NCBI RefSeq assembly: GCF_003096655.1
Contig: NZ_QEKQ01000008.1
Location: 1 to 64,000 of the forward strand
Length of the DNA stretch: 64,000 bases
Source of the DNA: Tamilnaduibacter salinus
GTDB lineage: Bacteria; Pseudomonadota; Gammaproteobacteria; Pseudomonadales; Oleiphilaceae
Direction of reading: 5' to 3'
The notes under the pieces were generated by a model that saw only the letters and a program-made list of their open reading frames with translations, was not told the origin of the DNA and did no database searches. Of this stretch, positions 51,936 through 60,716 are shown one piece after another. The position numbers were made by a program, and so were the translations under genes. Each line of letters opens with the position of its first letter. The first letter of the stretch is position 1.

Positions 51936-52250
51936 AAGCTGTTGCCGGCTCAGTTTTTTTTGGCTTCCCTGTTGTCACCGGCGTCTGACCGATGACGCGC
52001 AATCGCATCGCCCATCCATTTCCTGCCAGTGAGGCATGTTATAAACGGCTTACTGTGGCAAACGAATTTTCTGAAAATACATGTCGTTATACTTTTCTAT
52101 TTCGACTTTAGAGTAGCAGAGCGCTCGCGGAAAGCCAGAAACGGACGACTTGACATTTTTTGACATAGGGTGTGTCTGCAGAGGCCGATAGCCAAGGGCC
52201 ACCAGTGGCCCGTCTGGTCCATTCGCCGACTGGGTCAACCGGACGATTCG
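51936..52250. other. 315-bp intergenic region with no confident gene
   Basis: It lies between the start of the PilZ-like gene and the end of epmB, both leftward. It is AT-rich for this genome at 52050-52170 and contains two closely spaced TTGACAT-like hexamers (52150-52168) on the plus strand, without a clear -10 or gene to the right. A 62-codon leftward frame here has no protein-like features. Confidence 0.4.
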
Positions 52251-53318
52251 TCAGGCCTGATATCCGTTGTTGTATGGCATCGACGCCGGCATGAGCGGTG
52301 TTTTACTTGTCTCCCCTGGAACTTCCCGAGCCAGCTTCGGAACCAGAAAACCAGGCAGACGGGACAGCAAATCACCAAGCAGCTGCTGGGCATGGTGGTC
52401 CGGTACGTCGAAGTGCGCTGCGCCGCTGACCGGATCGAATGCATGCAGGTAATAGGGCATAACCCCCGATTCAAACAAACGCTCGCTCAATTGCTCCAGA
52501 GTGTCCGCGTCATCATTCACGCCACGGAGTATGACGCTTTGGTTCAGGAGTGTGACACCGGCATCGCGTAGTCTATTGAGGCCAGATTGAACCGCCGTAT
52601 CAATTTCATTCGGGTGGTTGATGTGCACCACCATGATCGCTTGCAGCTGGCTCTCGCCCAGCCACCCCAGCAGGGCATCATCGATCCGCTGGGGGATGAC
52701 TACTGGCAATCGGCTGTGGATCCGCAGTCGCCGGATATGGGGGATGGCTGCGATGGCCGCCTCCCAGCGGGCCAGTAATCGATCGCTGGCCATCAGGGGA
52801 TCGCCACCGCTGAAAATGACCTCGTTGATGGCGGGATCTTCCGAAAGCGTCTCGATGACAGCCTCTCGGTCGGTTGGCGACAGGCGGTGCGCGTCATACG
52901 GGAAGTGTCGCCGGAAGCAGTAGCGGCAATTGATCGCACAACTGCCCGTCACCATCAGTAGTGCCCGGCTGTGATACTTGCGGATCAGGCCCGTCTGCTG
53001 CGTGCTGCCTTGCTCGGCCAGCGGGTCGGCGACATACCCAGACGGAGTGCGGGTTTCGTCATCCAGAGGCAGCACCTGTCTCAGTAAAGGGTCGTGCGGA
53101 TCACCAGGCGTCATTCGCTCCAAAAACGGTCTGGGCACCCGCACCGAAAACAGGTCGTGGCCCGCCCGTGCGCCGGGCAGGCGCGTCGGCGCCAGGTCCA
53201 GTGCCGATAGCAACTCGGCTGGATCGGTAATGCACTGGCGAAGCGCCGTCTGCCAGTCGGGCGTGTCGCTTCGTGTAATGGTGCGGGCTTCTACCGGGGT
53301 GCGGGTTCGCTGTATCAT
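52251..53318 (-). CDS. epmB: EF-P beta-lysylation radical SAM enzyme
   Basis: A 355-residue lysine 2,3-aminomutase-like protein that makes (R)-beta-lysine for EF-P. The radical SAM cluster ligands are Cys127, Cys131 and Cys134 in [18 protein letters not shown], followed by [14 protein letters not shown]-lysine region is expected near the C-terminus, as in the family. It is divergent from efp with 45 bp between starts, so a shared control region is likely. Confidence 0.94.
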   Translation of the reverse strand: MIQRTRTPVEARTITRSDTPDWQTALRQCITDPAELLSALDLAPTRLPGARAGHDLFSVRVPRPFLERMTPGDPHDPLLRQVLPLDDETRTPSGYVADPLAEQGSTQQTGLIRKYHSRALLMVTGSCAINCRYCFRRHFPYDAHRLSPTDREAVIETLSEDPAINEVIFSGGDPLMASDRLLARWEAAIAAIPHIRRLRIHSRLPVVIPQRIDDALLGWLGESQLQAIMVVHINHPNEIDTAVQSGLNRLRDAGVTLLNQSVILRGVNDDADTLEQLSERLFESGVMPYYLHAFDPVSGAAHFDVPDHHAQQLLGDLLSRLPGFLVPKLAREVPGETSKTPLMPASMPYNNGYQA

Positions 53319-53363
53319 AGCCGGCTTTCACTTCCCAACAGCGACATTTCAGGTGAATCACTC

Positions 53364-53936
53364 ATGGCTTCCTATTCTACCAATGAATTCCGCGGCGGTC
53401 TTAAAGTCATGCTCGATGGCGACCCTTGCATCATGCTCGAGAACGAGTTCGTTAAACCGGGTAAGGGTCAGGCATTCAACCGAGTCAAGCTGCGCAACCT
53501 GATGACCAACCGGGTGTGGGAACGCACCTTCAAGTCCGGAGACAGCCTCGAAGCCGCGGACGTGATCGATCAGGAAATGGAATACGTCTACACGGACGGT
53601 GAATTCTGGTACTTCATGGCCACCGATGGCTCCTTTGAACAGTACCCGGCAGGGGAGCGGGCCGTCGGGGACGCCCTGAAGTGGCTCAAGGAACAGGATG
53701 TCTACACGGTCACGCTGTACAACGGATCTCCCCTGATCGTCACGCCGCCGAACTTCGTGGAGCTGGAAGTGGTGGACACGGACCCCGGCATGAAAGGGGA
53801 TACGGCGCAGGGTGGCTCCAAACCGGCGACCCTGTCCACGGGTGCGGTTGTCAACGTACCGCTGTTCATCAGCATCGGTGAGGTGCTCAAGGTGGACACC
53901 CGCAGTGGTGACTACGTCGGCCGCGTCAAGACCTGA
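53364..53936 (+). CDS. efp: Translation elongation factor P
   Basis: A 190-residue three-domain tRNA-mimic that rescues ribosomes stalled at proline runs. The modification site is Lys34 in VKPGKGQAF, the form recognised by EpmA/EpmB. The C-terminal OB domain ends GDYVGRVKT. The flanking epmB and epmA genes confirm the lysylation route rather than EarP rhamnosylation, which uses an arginine at this site. Confidence 0.97.
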   Translation: MASYSTNEFRGGLKVMLDGDPCIMLENEFVKPGKGQAFNRVKLRNLMTNRVWERTFKSGDSLEAADVIDQEMEYVYTDGEFWYFMATDGSFEQYPAGERAVGDALKWLKEQDVYTVTLYNGSPLIVTPPNFVELEVVDTDPGMKGDTAQGGSKPATLSTGAVVNVPLFISIGEVLKVDTRSGDYVGRVKT

Positions 53937-53949
53937 CCGGCCGTCCCAA

Positions 53950-54918
53950 ATGAGCTGGATGCCCACAGCCAGTCGCGAGACCATTCGGAGCCGGGCGGAA
54001 CAACTGGCCTATCTGCGTGGTTTTTTTGCCCGTCGGCATGTGCTGGAGGTCGAAACGCCGGTGCTGGGGCGTCATGGCGCGTCCGATCCCCATCTCGATT
54101 CCGTGGCGGCGATGCTGTCGCCGGCCAACGGAATCGCTGGAGGTCAGGGCTGGCTCCAGACGTCCCCCGAATACCACATGAAACGCCTTCTGGCCCGTGA
54201 CGGCGAATCGATTTTTCAGGTGTTTCGTGCCTTTCGGGACGGTGAGCGAGGCCGCCGTCACAACCCGGAGTTCTCTCTTCTGGAGTGGTACCGGCCTGGT
54301 TTCGACGATCATGCACTGATGACCGAAGTCGGTGAGCTGGTCTGCCAGTGGCTGGAGCGGAATCCACCGGCCCGGGTCCGTTATCGGGATGCCTTTCTGG
54401 AGGCCGCTCAGCTCGATCCGTTCCGCGCCACGGACGACTCACTGCGCGAGGCGGCTGGTCGGGCCCTTGATGATGCCGTGCTGGCCGGCAGTCTGGCGCG
54501 GGACGATTGCCTGGACGTTCTGATGAGCCACGTTGTTGAGCCGGCCCTGGCGGGCGAGGGTGCCGTTTTCGTTCACGACTACCCTCCGTCACAGGCGGCG
54601 CTTGCTCGGGTCAGCCGGGTGGGCAGTGAGCCGGTAGCCCATCGCTTCGAGCTCTTCGTGGATGGGCTGGAGCTGTGTAATGGCTACTGGGAGCTGACCG
54701 ACGCGGCAGAGCAGGCAGAACGGTTTGATGCGGACAACCGGCAGCGGCGTGCACTGGCAAAGACGGATATGCCCGCCGATCCGGAGCTGCTGGCCGCGAT
54801 GTCCTCCGGTCTGCCCGACTGTGCCGGCGTTGCGCTCGGACTTGATCGGTTGCTGATGCTCAAGCTCGGTCTTCCGAGCATTGAACAGGTGCTGACGTTT
54901 CCGGCGGAACGGGCCTGA
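53950..54918 (+). CDS. epmA: EF-P (R)-beta-lysine ligase
   Basis: A 322-residue class II lysyl-tRNA synthetase-like protein (PoxA/GenX/YjeA) that lacks the anticodon-binding domain. Class II motifs are visible: motif 2 FRAFRDGERGRRHNPEFSLLEWYR, and motif 3 GVALGLDRLLMLKLG. It attaches beta-lysine to EF-P Lys34. The start at 53950 is 13 bp after the efp stop; the frame itself opens inside efp. Confidence 0.95.
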   Translation: MSWMPTASRETIRSRAEQLAYLRGFFARRHVLEVETPVLGRHGASDPHLDSVAAMLSPANGIAGGQGWLQTSPEYHMKRLLARDGESIFQVFRAFRDGERGRRHNPEFSLLEWYRPGFDDHALMTEVGELVCQWLERNPPARVRYRDAFLEAAQLDPFRATDDSLREAAGRALDDAVLAGSLARDDCLDVLMSHVVEPALAGEGAVFVHDYPPSQAALARVSRVGSEPVAHRFELFVDGLELCNGYWELTDAAEQAERFDADNRQRRALAKTDMPADPELLAAMSSGLPDCAGVALGLDRLLMLKLGLPSIEQVLTFPAERA

Positions 54919-54960
54919 CGGGGCACTAGGAGTCTGCGCGGTAGAAAGTCGCACCGCTGC

Positions 54961-54984
54961 GACCGCCCCACTGCGGTCCCTTTT
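54961..54984 (+). terminator. Terminator-like hairpin after epmA
   Basis: GACCGC (54961-54966) pairs with GCGGTC (54973-54978) with a 6-base loop, and CCTTTT follows. It lies between the convergent epmA and psd genes. An overlapping alternative GTCGCA/TGCGAC hairpin at about 54948-54963 is possible. Confidence 0.45.
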
Positions 54985-54990
54985 GAGCGC

Positions 54991-55845
54991 TCATTGCGCC
55001 CGTCCCATCGGTTGCCCCATCCTGACGATCGATTCCTCGCCAAGACTCGGCTCCCAGTCGACGGTGCTCTCCGGCAATAGCAGTATGACCGTGGAGCCAA
55101 GCCGGAAACGCCCCATTTCGTCTCCCTTGTCGAACACCGGTGCCTCGTTTCGATCATAAGAGGCATGCGTTACGTTGCGTGCTCCGGGAGCGACCACCCC
55201 TGACCAGGTGGTCTCAACGCTGCCAACGATCATTGCCCCGACGAGGATCAGGGCCATTGGTCCCCAGTCAGTGTCGAATTGGGCGACGACGCGTTCGTTC
55301 CGGGCAAACAGATTGGGCACGTGCCTGGCCGTCACTGGATTGACGGAGAACAACTGGCCGGGAATGTGTGTCATGGCGGTCAGGCGGCCGGAGAGCGGCA
55401 TATGAATGCGGTGGTAATCGTGCGGGGCAAGGTACAGCGTCGCGAATGCACCGTTACGGAATACCGCGCCCTCATCATCCGGCGCGCCGAGCAGTTCCGG
55501 CAGGCTGAACCACTGGCCTTTGGCCTGAAATACCCGGCCATCCTCGACGGTGCCGAGCTGGCTGACGGCGCCATCCACGGGGCTGGTCAGGACAGTGGTG
55601 TCCGGATCGACCGGACGCAGCCCGGGTTTCAGGGCCCGTGTAAAAAAGTCGTTGAAGCTGTTGTATGCGGCCGGATCCGGTTCAAGGGCCTCGTTCATGT
55701 CCACGCCGTAGCGGTGGATAAACCACTGGATCATCCGGTTTTTCAGGCCCGGCAGATTCGGGTTGTCGGCCAGCCGGCCGGCCATTCGTGACAGGGCACG
55801 TTGTGGGGCAAGGTGCTGCCCCATAACAAACAGCTTGTCCTGCAT
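54991..55845 (-). CDS. psd: Phosphatidylserine decarboxylase proenzyme
   Basis: A 284-residue membrane-associated enzyme that makes phosphatidylethanolamine. Self-cleavage at LGST (in FRLGSTVILLL near residue 252) creates the pyruvoyl group. The His of PHDYHRIHMP and the Asp of SPVDGAV complete the processing triad. The start at 55845 is chosen from family length; the frame extends 16 codons upstream. It is divergent from motA. Confidence 0.96.
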   Translation of the reverse strand: MQDKLFVMGQHLAPQRALSRMAGRLADNPNLPGLKNRMIQWFIHRYGVDMNEALEPDPAAYNSFNDFFTRALKPGLRPVDPDTTVLTSPVDGAVSQLGTVEDGRVFQAKGQWFSLPELLGAPDDEGAVFRNGAFATLYLAPHDYHRIHMPLSGRLTAMTHIPGQLFSVNPVTARHVPNLFARNERVVAQFDTDWGPMALILVGAMIVGSVETTWSGVVAPGARNVTHASYDRNEAPVFDKGDEMGRFRLGSTVILLLPESTVDWEPSLGEESIVRMGQPMGRAQ

Positions 55846-56071
55846 GGAGGCTCCGTATTCAGCGGTCGGGAATCGGAAAGCCGGCGAGTGCACTGATCGG
55901 TCTGGCGGGCCGGCAAAAGGCGCTTATCATAGCATGGCTGTACTGGCTGTATTGTCCGCGTCGCCCCGGGGATTGTGGTTTCGCCAGAATACCTTCGTCT
56001 TGCTATGCTGGCGGCATTCTGGCAAAAAATGGCCATCCCCTGCGACCTGCTACGGAGTTCGACACGACCGC

Positions 56072-56923
56072 ATGGCTTTGATTCTTGGCTCAATCATCGT
56101 TATGGCCAGTGTGCTGGGTGGGTATGTGCTGTCAAAGGGACAGCTCATGGCGCTCTGGCAGCCCTACGAGGTGTTGATTATATTCGGTGCGGCGATTGGG
56201 GCGTTCATTATTTCGCACCCAATGCACCTGATCAAAGAGACGGCGGGTCGGATCATGCGACTGCTGACAGGGTCACCATTCAACAAGGCGCTCTATCTGG
56301 ATCTTCTCAGTTTGTTGTATGACCTCTTTGATAAGTCTCGAAAACAGGGGGTGATGGCGATCGAGGAAGATGTTGACAATCCGGAGGGGAGTCAGATCTT
56401 CACGCGTTACCCGGCGATTCTCAAGCAGGAGGAGCTGGTGGCTTTCATTGTGGACTACATGCGCATCATCAGCTCCGGGAACATGGCGCCGCACGAGCTT
56501 GAGGGATTGATGGACAATGAGCTTGAAAAGCGCCAGAACGAATTGCATGAGCCGGGTCACGCGGTGGGCGGTGTCGCTGACGCGTTGCCCGGTCTCGGGA
56601 TTGTTGCTGCTGTCCTTGGCATCGTGATCACGATGGGGCTACTGGGCGGCCCGCCCGAACAGATTGGCGTTAAAGTTGCGGCGGCGCTGGTCGGCACCTT
56701 TCTGGGGATCTTTATGGGTTATGGGTTCGTGGGGCCGACGTCAAAGGCGCTTGAGCACCAGGCTCATGAGGAGTTCGCGTCGTACGATTGCGCCAAAAAC
56801 GCGATCCTCGCGACCGTGTCTGGTCAGGCACCGCAGATGGCTATTGAGTTTGGGCGTAAAGCATTGCCAACGGACATGCGCCCAGGTTTTCAGGAACTGA
56901 ACGATCACGTGCGATCGAAGTAA
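56072..56923 (+). CDS. motA: Flagellar motor stator protein MotA
   Basis: A 283-residue inner-membrane protein with four helices (about 5-25, 32-50, 170-190, 203-225). The conserved proline segment DALPGLGIVAAVLGIVI and the cytoplasmic loop with charged residues that contact FliG are present. It starts MALILGSIIV behind ACGGAG. motB follows 79 bp later. It is of the long E. coli/Pseudomonas MotA type, which uses protons. Confidence 0.96.
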   Translation: MALILGSIIVMASVLGGYVLSKGQLMALWQPYEVLIIFGAAIGAFIISHPMHLIKETAGRIMRLLTGSPFNKALYLDLLSLLYDLFDKSRKQGVMAIEEDVDNPEGSQIFTRYPAILKQEELVAFIVDYMRIISSGNMAPHELEGLMDNELEKRQNELHEPGHAVGGVADALPGLGIVAAVLGIVITMGLLGGPPEQIGVKVAAALVGTFLGIFMGYGFVGPTSKALEHQAHEEFASYDCAKNAILATVSGQAPQMAIEFGRKALPTDMRPGFQELNDHVRSK

Positions 56924-57002
56924 TCGTTCCGGCGACCGGTTTTTCGAACCGGGTGTGTTAATAAGGGCAGCCACTCCTGCTTCAATGACATAGGGAGTTG
57001 CC

Positions 57003-57953
57003 GTGGAAGAACGGCCGATTATCGTCAAGCGCGTGAAAAAGGTTTCCGGCGGTCATCACGGGGGCGCCTGGAAGGTCGCGTTTGCGGACTTTGCAACGGC
57101 GATGATGGCGTTTTTTCTGGTCCTGTGGCTGACGACGAATGCCTCCCCGGAGCAGAAAAAAGCGATCGAGGGCTATTTCAAGGATCCGGTCGGCTATATG
57201 GAGGCCGCCAGTAAGAATCCGGTGGATCTTGGTGGTAGTGCCGCCGTTGTCGACTCGACGACGCAGGACGTGGCGGACACTCAGGTTCGAATTGAAGAGC
57301 AACAGGTTGAACAGCTGGCCGACACGCTGGAGAAGCGCCAGATGCAGGAGCTTTTCCAGAATGTGAAGGAGCAGATCGAGGAAAGTGAAACGCTCCAGAA
57401 GTTCAAGGACCAGCTGATGATCGATGTTACCGACGAGGGGCTTCGCATCCAGATCGTGGATCGCTCTAAGCGTCCGATGTTCGACAGTGGCAGCGCGAAA
57501 CTCAAGTATTACTCGCAGGATATTCTGTTCGAGTTGGCCAAGCCGCTGGGGGCCGTGGACAACAAGCTCAGCATTACGGGCCACACCGACAGCACACCGT
57601 TTTCGGGGCGCCCGGGCTACACCAACTGGGAACTGTCCGCAGATCGGGCCAATACAGCGCGCCGGGCGCTGGTGGCCGGCGGTGTGGCCGGCCAGCAGAT
57701 TGGTCGTGTTGTCGGATTGTCGGACTCTGTGCTGTTCAATAAAGACGATCCCCAGGCACCGGTCAACCGTCGTATTTCAATCATCGTCCTGAACAAGAAG
57801 ACGGCCGATGATCTCCAGACCCGCTCGGGGAATGGGTCTAAGCCGCTGATTGATCTCACCAAGCCCTCTGAGGAGCAGGCCGAGGAGCAACTCAATTCCG
57901 GTGATTGGTTCCAGACGCCTCCGGAGGCCAGTGAGGACGAGGTTAACTGGTAG
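57003..57953 (+). CDS. motB: Flagellar motor stator protein MotB
   Basis: A 316-residue stator partner that starts at GTG with AGGGAG upstream. One N-terminal transmembrane helix carries the ion-carrying Asp29 (FADFATAMMAFFLVLWL), then a plug/linker rich in Glu/Gln, and an OmpA-like peptidoglycan-binding domain from about 150 (ITGHTDSTPF, WELSADRANTARRAL, NRRISIIV). The last 11 bases overlap the end of the convergent rsgA gene. Confidence 0.96.
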   Translation: MEERPIIVKRVKKVSGGHHGGAWKVAFADFATAMMAFFLVLWLTTNASPEQKKAIEGYFKDPVGYMEAASKNPVDLGGSAAVVDSTTQDVADTQVRIEEQQVEQLADTLEKRQMQELFQNVKEQIEESETLQKFKDQLMIDVTDEGLRIQIVDRSKRPMFDSGSAKLKYYSQDILFELAKPLGAVDNKLSITGHTDSTPFSGRPGYTNWELSADRANTARRALVAGGVAGQQIGRVVGLSDSVLFNKDDPQAPVNRRISIIVLNKKTADDLQTRSGNGSKPLIDLTKPSEEQAEEQLNSGDWFQTPPEASEDEVNW

Positions 57954-58911
57954 CCTCGATTTCATGGCGAATGCGCTCGAAGCTGTGGGCGCGCTCCGGG
58001 CTGACCCGGCCATCTTCGAACGCCGCTTTGACGGCACATCCCGGTTCTTTTCGGTGCCGACAGTCGCGGAACCGGCATTGCGTCGTCAGCGGGCGGATCT
58101 CCCGGAATCCCCAGGTCAGGTCCGCCAGTTCCAGATGACCGAGCGCGAACTCCCGAATGCCGGGCGAGTCGATCAGGTCGCCACCAGCCGGCAGGTGGTA
58201 GAGCTGGGCCGTTGTGGTGGTATGAGTGCCGCGGCCGGTGCTGTCCGATACCGCTCCGGTGCGGATTCGGTCGTCACTGAGCAAACGACGGATCAGTGAG
58301 GATTTGCCGACCCCCGACTGGCCCGCCACGATGCTGGTATGGCCCATGAACAGGTGATGGAGCGCGGTCGCCGAATCGTTTTGTGAGGTCTGCGCGGTGT
58401 GATAGCCCAATGCCTCGTAGCGCTGGAGCAGTTGGGAAAGAGCGGGGCGGTTATCGTCAGAGATCCGGTCCGTTTTGTTCAGCAGCAGGACCGGCTCCAG
58501 GCCGACCAGTTCGGCCGCCACCAGATAGCGGTCGATGAGGTTGTCGTGGGGTTCGGGTTCGACAGCAATCATCAGGAACACCCGATCGATGTTGGCGGCG
58601 ACCGGCTTGAGTCGGCCGCGTCGGTCGGGGCGTTCCAGCAGGCTTCGTCGCTCCGCCAGGGCCTCGACGACGCCATGGCCATCCTCGGTGGGGTGCCAGA
58701 CAACCTCGTCTCCCGCCACCAGCGTTCCCAGGTTGGCCCGGAAATGGCAGCGATGGAGTGTGCCCAGGTCGTCTCCATCCTGGCTCTCCACTGCGACCTC
58801 GCGGCCATGGTGGGCGATGACCAGCCCGCGCCGTCCGCTGCCATCGGCCTGTCGGGCCTGTTTGCGGGCAATGCGGCGTTGCTGCTGGTGGTTGAGTCGT
58901 CGTTTGGCCAT
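57943..58911 (-). CDS. rsgA: Small ribosomal subunit biogenesis GTPase RsgA
   Basis: A 322-residue circularly permuted GTPase that helps mature the 30S subunit. An OB domain comes first, then G4 LLNKTD, G1 GQSGVGKSSL and G3 DSPGI in permuted order, then a zinc motif CRFRDCRHRKEPGC. Two starts are possible: MAKRRL at 58911 (used here, matching other RsgA proteins) and three codons upstream at 58920. It is divergent from orn with 76 bp between. Confidence 0.95.
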   Translation of the reverse strand: MAKRRLNHQQQRRIARKQARQADGSGRRGLVIAHHGREVAVESQDGDDLGTLHRCHFRANLGTLVAGDEVVWHPTEDGHGVVEALAERRSLLERPDRRGRLKPVAANIDRVFLMIAVEPEPHDNLIDRYLVAAELVGLEPVLLLNKTDRISDDNRPALSQLLQRYEALGYHTAQTSQNDSATALHHLFMGHTSIVAGQSGVGKSSLIRRLLSDDRIRTGAVSDSTGRGTHTTTTAQLYHLPAGGDLIDSPGIREFALGHLELADLTWGFREIRPLTTQCRFRDCRHRKEPGCAVKAAFEDGRVSPERAHSFERIRHEIEATS

Positions 58912-58987
58912 ATCGTCCATCGGTGAGTGACTGCGCGCGGCCATGATAGCATCGGAGCCGTCGTTTTCATTCAAGCAGGAGATAAGC

Positions 58988-59533
58988 ATGGCGTCCGACA
59001 AACTGGTATGGATCGACCTGGAAATGACCGGTCTGGACCCTGAGCAGGAGCGGATTATCGAGATCGCCACCATCGTGACGGATTCAGAGCTGAACACGGT
59101 GGCTGAAGGGCCGGTGCTGGCGGTTCACCAGTCCGATGAGTTGCTGGATGCCATGGACGAATGGTGCACGAAAACTCACGGAGAGAGCGGACTGACCCAG
59201 CGCGTCCGCGAGAGCCGGATCAGCGAGGCGGAGGCCGAGCAGCAGACCATTGATTTCCTGAAGCAACACCTTGAATCCGGTCAATCCCCCCTCTGCGGCA
59301 ACAGCATCGGTCAGGACCGGCGCTTCCTGGTGCGTTATATGCCCAATCTTGAAGCCTTCTTTCACTACCGGAATCTGGACGTCAGCACCATCAAGGAGCT
59401 GGCCCGTCGCTGGCGGCCTGACGTGCTCAAGGGGGTCCAGAAAAAAGGCTCGCATCTGGCGCTGGATGACATCCGGGACTCCATCAACGAACTGCGCCAT
59501 TATCGCGACCAGTTCTTCAACCTGACTGAGTAA
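58988..59533 (+). CDS. orn: Oligoribonuclease
   Basis: A 181-residue DEDDh 3'-5' exonuclease that degrades the diribonucleotides left from RNA decay, including pGpG from c-di-GMP, which ties it to the phosphodiesterase in this window. Catalytic residues are Asp10/Glu12 ([10 protein letters not shown]), Asp in [10 protein letters not shown], and His/Asp in [10 protein letters not shown] strong AGGAG precedes the start. Its stop directly abuts the stop of convergent queG. Confidence 0.97.
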   Translation: MASDKLVWIDLEMTGLDPEQERIIEIATIVTDSELNTVAEGPVLAVHQSDELLDAMDEWCTKTHGESGLTQRVRESRISEAEAEQQTIDFLKQHLESGQSPLCGNSIGQDRRFLVRYMPNLEAFFHYRNLDVSTIKELARRWRPDVLKGVQKKGSHLALDDIRDSINELRHYRDQFFNLTE

Positions 59534-60604
59534 TCAGGCGGTCACCGGGTCAATCCCATGGCGCTTCAGTGCCCAGTGCACGTGCTCGCGAACCAGCTCT
59601 GATGGGTAGTGGGCGCGTTGCTTGAGGGCTTCGATAACCGGGATGGTGGAGGGGGCGTTGCCCAGCCCCACCGCCAGGTTGCGTAACCAGCCTTCATAGC
59701 CGGTCCGGCGGATGGCTGAGCCGGCGGTGCGATCGAGAAACGTCTCCTCACTCCATAGAAACAGCTCCGCCAGATCCGCGTTATCGAGGTTGTGCCGGGG
59801 CTGGAAGTCCGGTTCCGCGGTCGGTTTGCTGAACTTGTTCCAGGGGCAGATCAACTGGCAGTCGTCACAGCCGAACACGCGGTTGCCCATGAGGGGGCGC
59901 AGCTCTTGCGGGATTGAGCCTTTCAGCTCGATGGTCAGATAGCTGATGCAGCGTCTTGCATCCAGCCGGTGGGGGCCATCGAAGGCGTCGGTCGGGCAGA
60001 TGTCGAGGCACGCGGAGCAGGAGCCGCAGTGTTCGGTCTCGAACGGCGGGTCCACCGGTAGGGGCGCGGTCGTGTAGATCTCACCAAGAAAGAAATACGA
60101 GCCGGCCCGGGGGTGTATGATCATGGTGTTCTTGCCGAACCAGCCCAGCCCGGCCCGCTGGGCGAGCGCACGCTCCATCACCGGGGCGCTGTCGACAAAC
60201 GCGCGGTGTTGGTGGCCCTCCAGCTCCTCGTCGATCCAGCGTGAGAGTTTAGCCAGTCGCTTGCGCATCAGCTTGTGATAGTCCCGGCCGACGGCATAGC
60301 GCGAGACATAGGCTTTTTCACCGTCTCTCAGGATGTGGCTGGGGTTGTCCGGCGCAGGCAGGTAGTCCAGCCGTACGGAGATGACGCGCCGCGTTCCCTC
60401 CATGAGTTTTTCCGGCCGATACCGCTTGTCACCGTGCGCATCCATGAAGAAAAGCTCGCCGTGGTAACCGCGGTCCAGCCAGTCCTGGAGGTAATCACCA
60501 TGGTCGCCGGTGTCCGCCTCGGTGATGCCGACGTCTTGGAACCCCAATTCGGCCGCCCAGCGGCGGATTTTTCCGGGCAAACTGTCGAGTGTTTCCGTGG
60601 GCAT
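59534..60604 (-). CDS. queG: Epoxyqueuosine reductase
   Basis: A 356-residue cobalamin-dependent iron-sulfur enzyme that performs the last step of queuosine synthesis on tRNA. Two [4Fe-4S] ligand sets are visible: CGSCSACLDICPTDAF and CDDCQLICPWN near residues 190-250. The C-terminal HEAT-like region contains GNAPSTIPVIEALKQRA. It is divergent from nnrD, with 112 bp between the starts. Confidence 0.95.
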   Translation of the reverse strand: MPTETLDSLPGKIRRWAAELGFQDVGITEADTGDHGDYLQDWLDRGYHGELFFMDAHGDKRYRPEKLMEGTRRVISVRLDYLPAPDNPSHILRDGEKAYVSRYAVGRDYHKLMRKRLAKLSRWIDEELEGHQHRAFVDSAPVMERALAQRAGLGWFGKNTMIIHPRAGSYFFLGEIYTTAPLPVDPPFETEHCGSCSACLDICPTDAFDGPHRLDARRCISYLTIELKGSIPQELRPLMGNRVFGCDDCQLICPWNKFSKPTAEPDFQPRHNLDNADLAELFLWSEETFLDRTAGSAIRRTGYEGWLRNLAVGLGNAPSTIPVIEALKQRAHYPSELVREHVHWALKRHGIDPVTA

Positions 60605-60716
60605 GGTGCGGAAATCAGGCCGGGAAATGACGCCTGCTGATCAGATTATGACCTTTGCAGGCATTTTGCTATGCTTGACAGGCATCTGGCCGATTCATTT
60701 AAACCGGATTCTGTTG

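Noticed and set aside
52208-52232. A sequence (CCCGTCTGGTCCATTCGCCG) resembling the end of the 266-bp elements
   Set aside because: Only one end is present, several bases differ, and no partner end or internal hairpins lie within 400 bp. It may be chance or an old remnant.
52050-52238. A 62-codon leftward frame in the gap upstream of epmB
   Set aside because: No ribosome binding site, no hydrophobic or charged pattern, and composition like the surrounding non-coding DNA.
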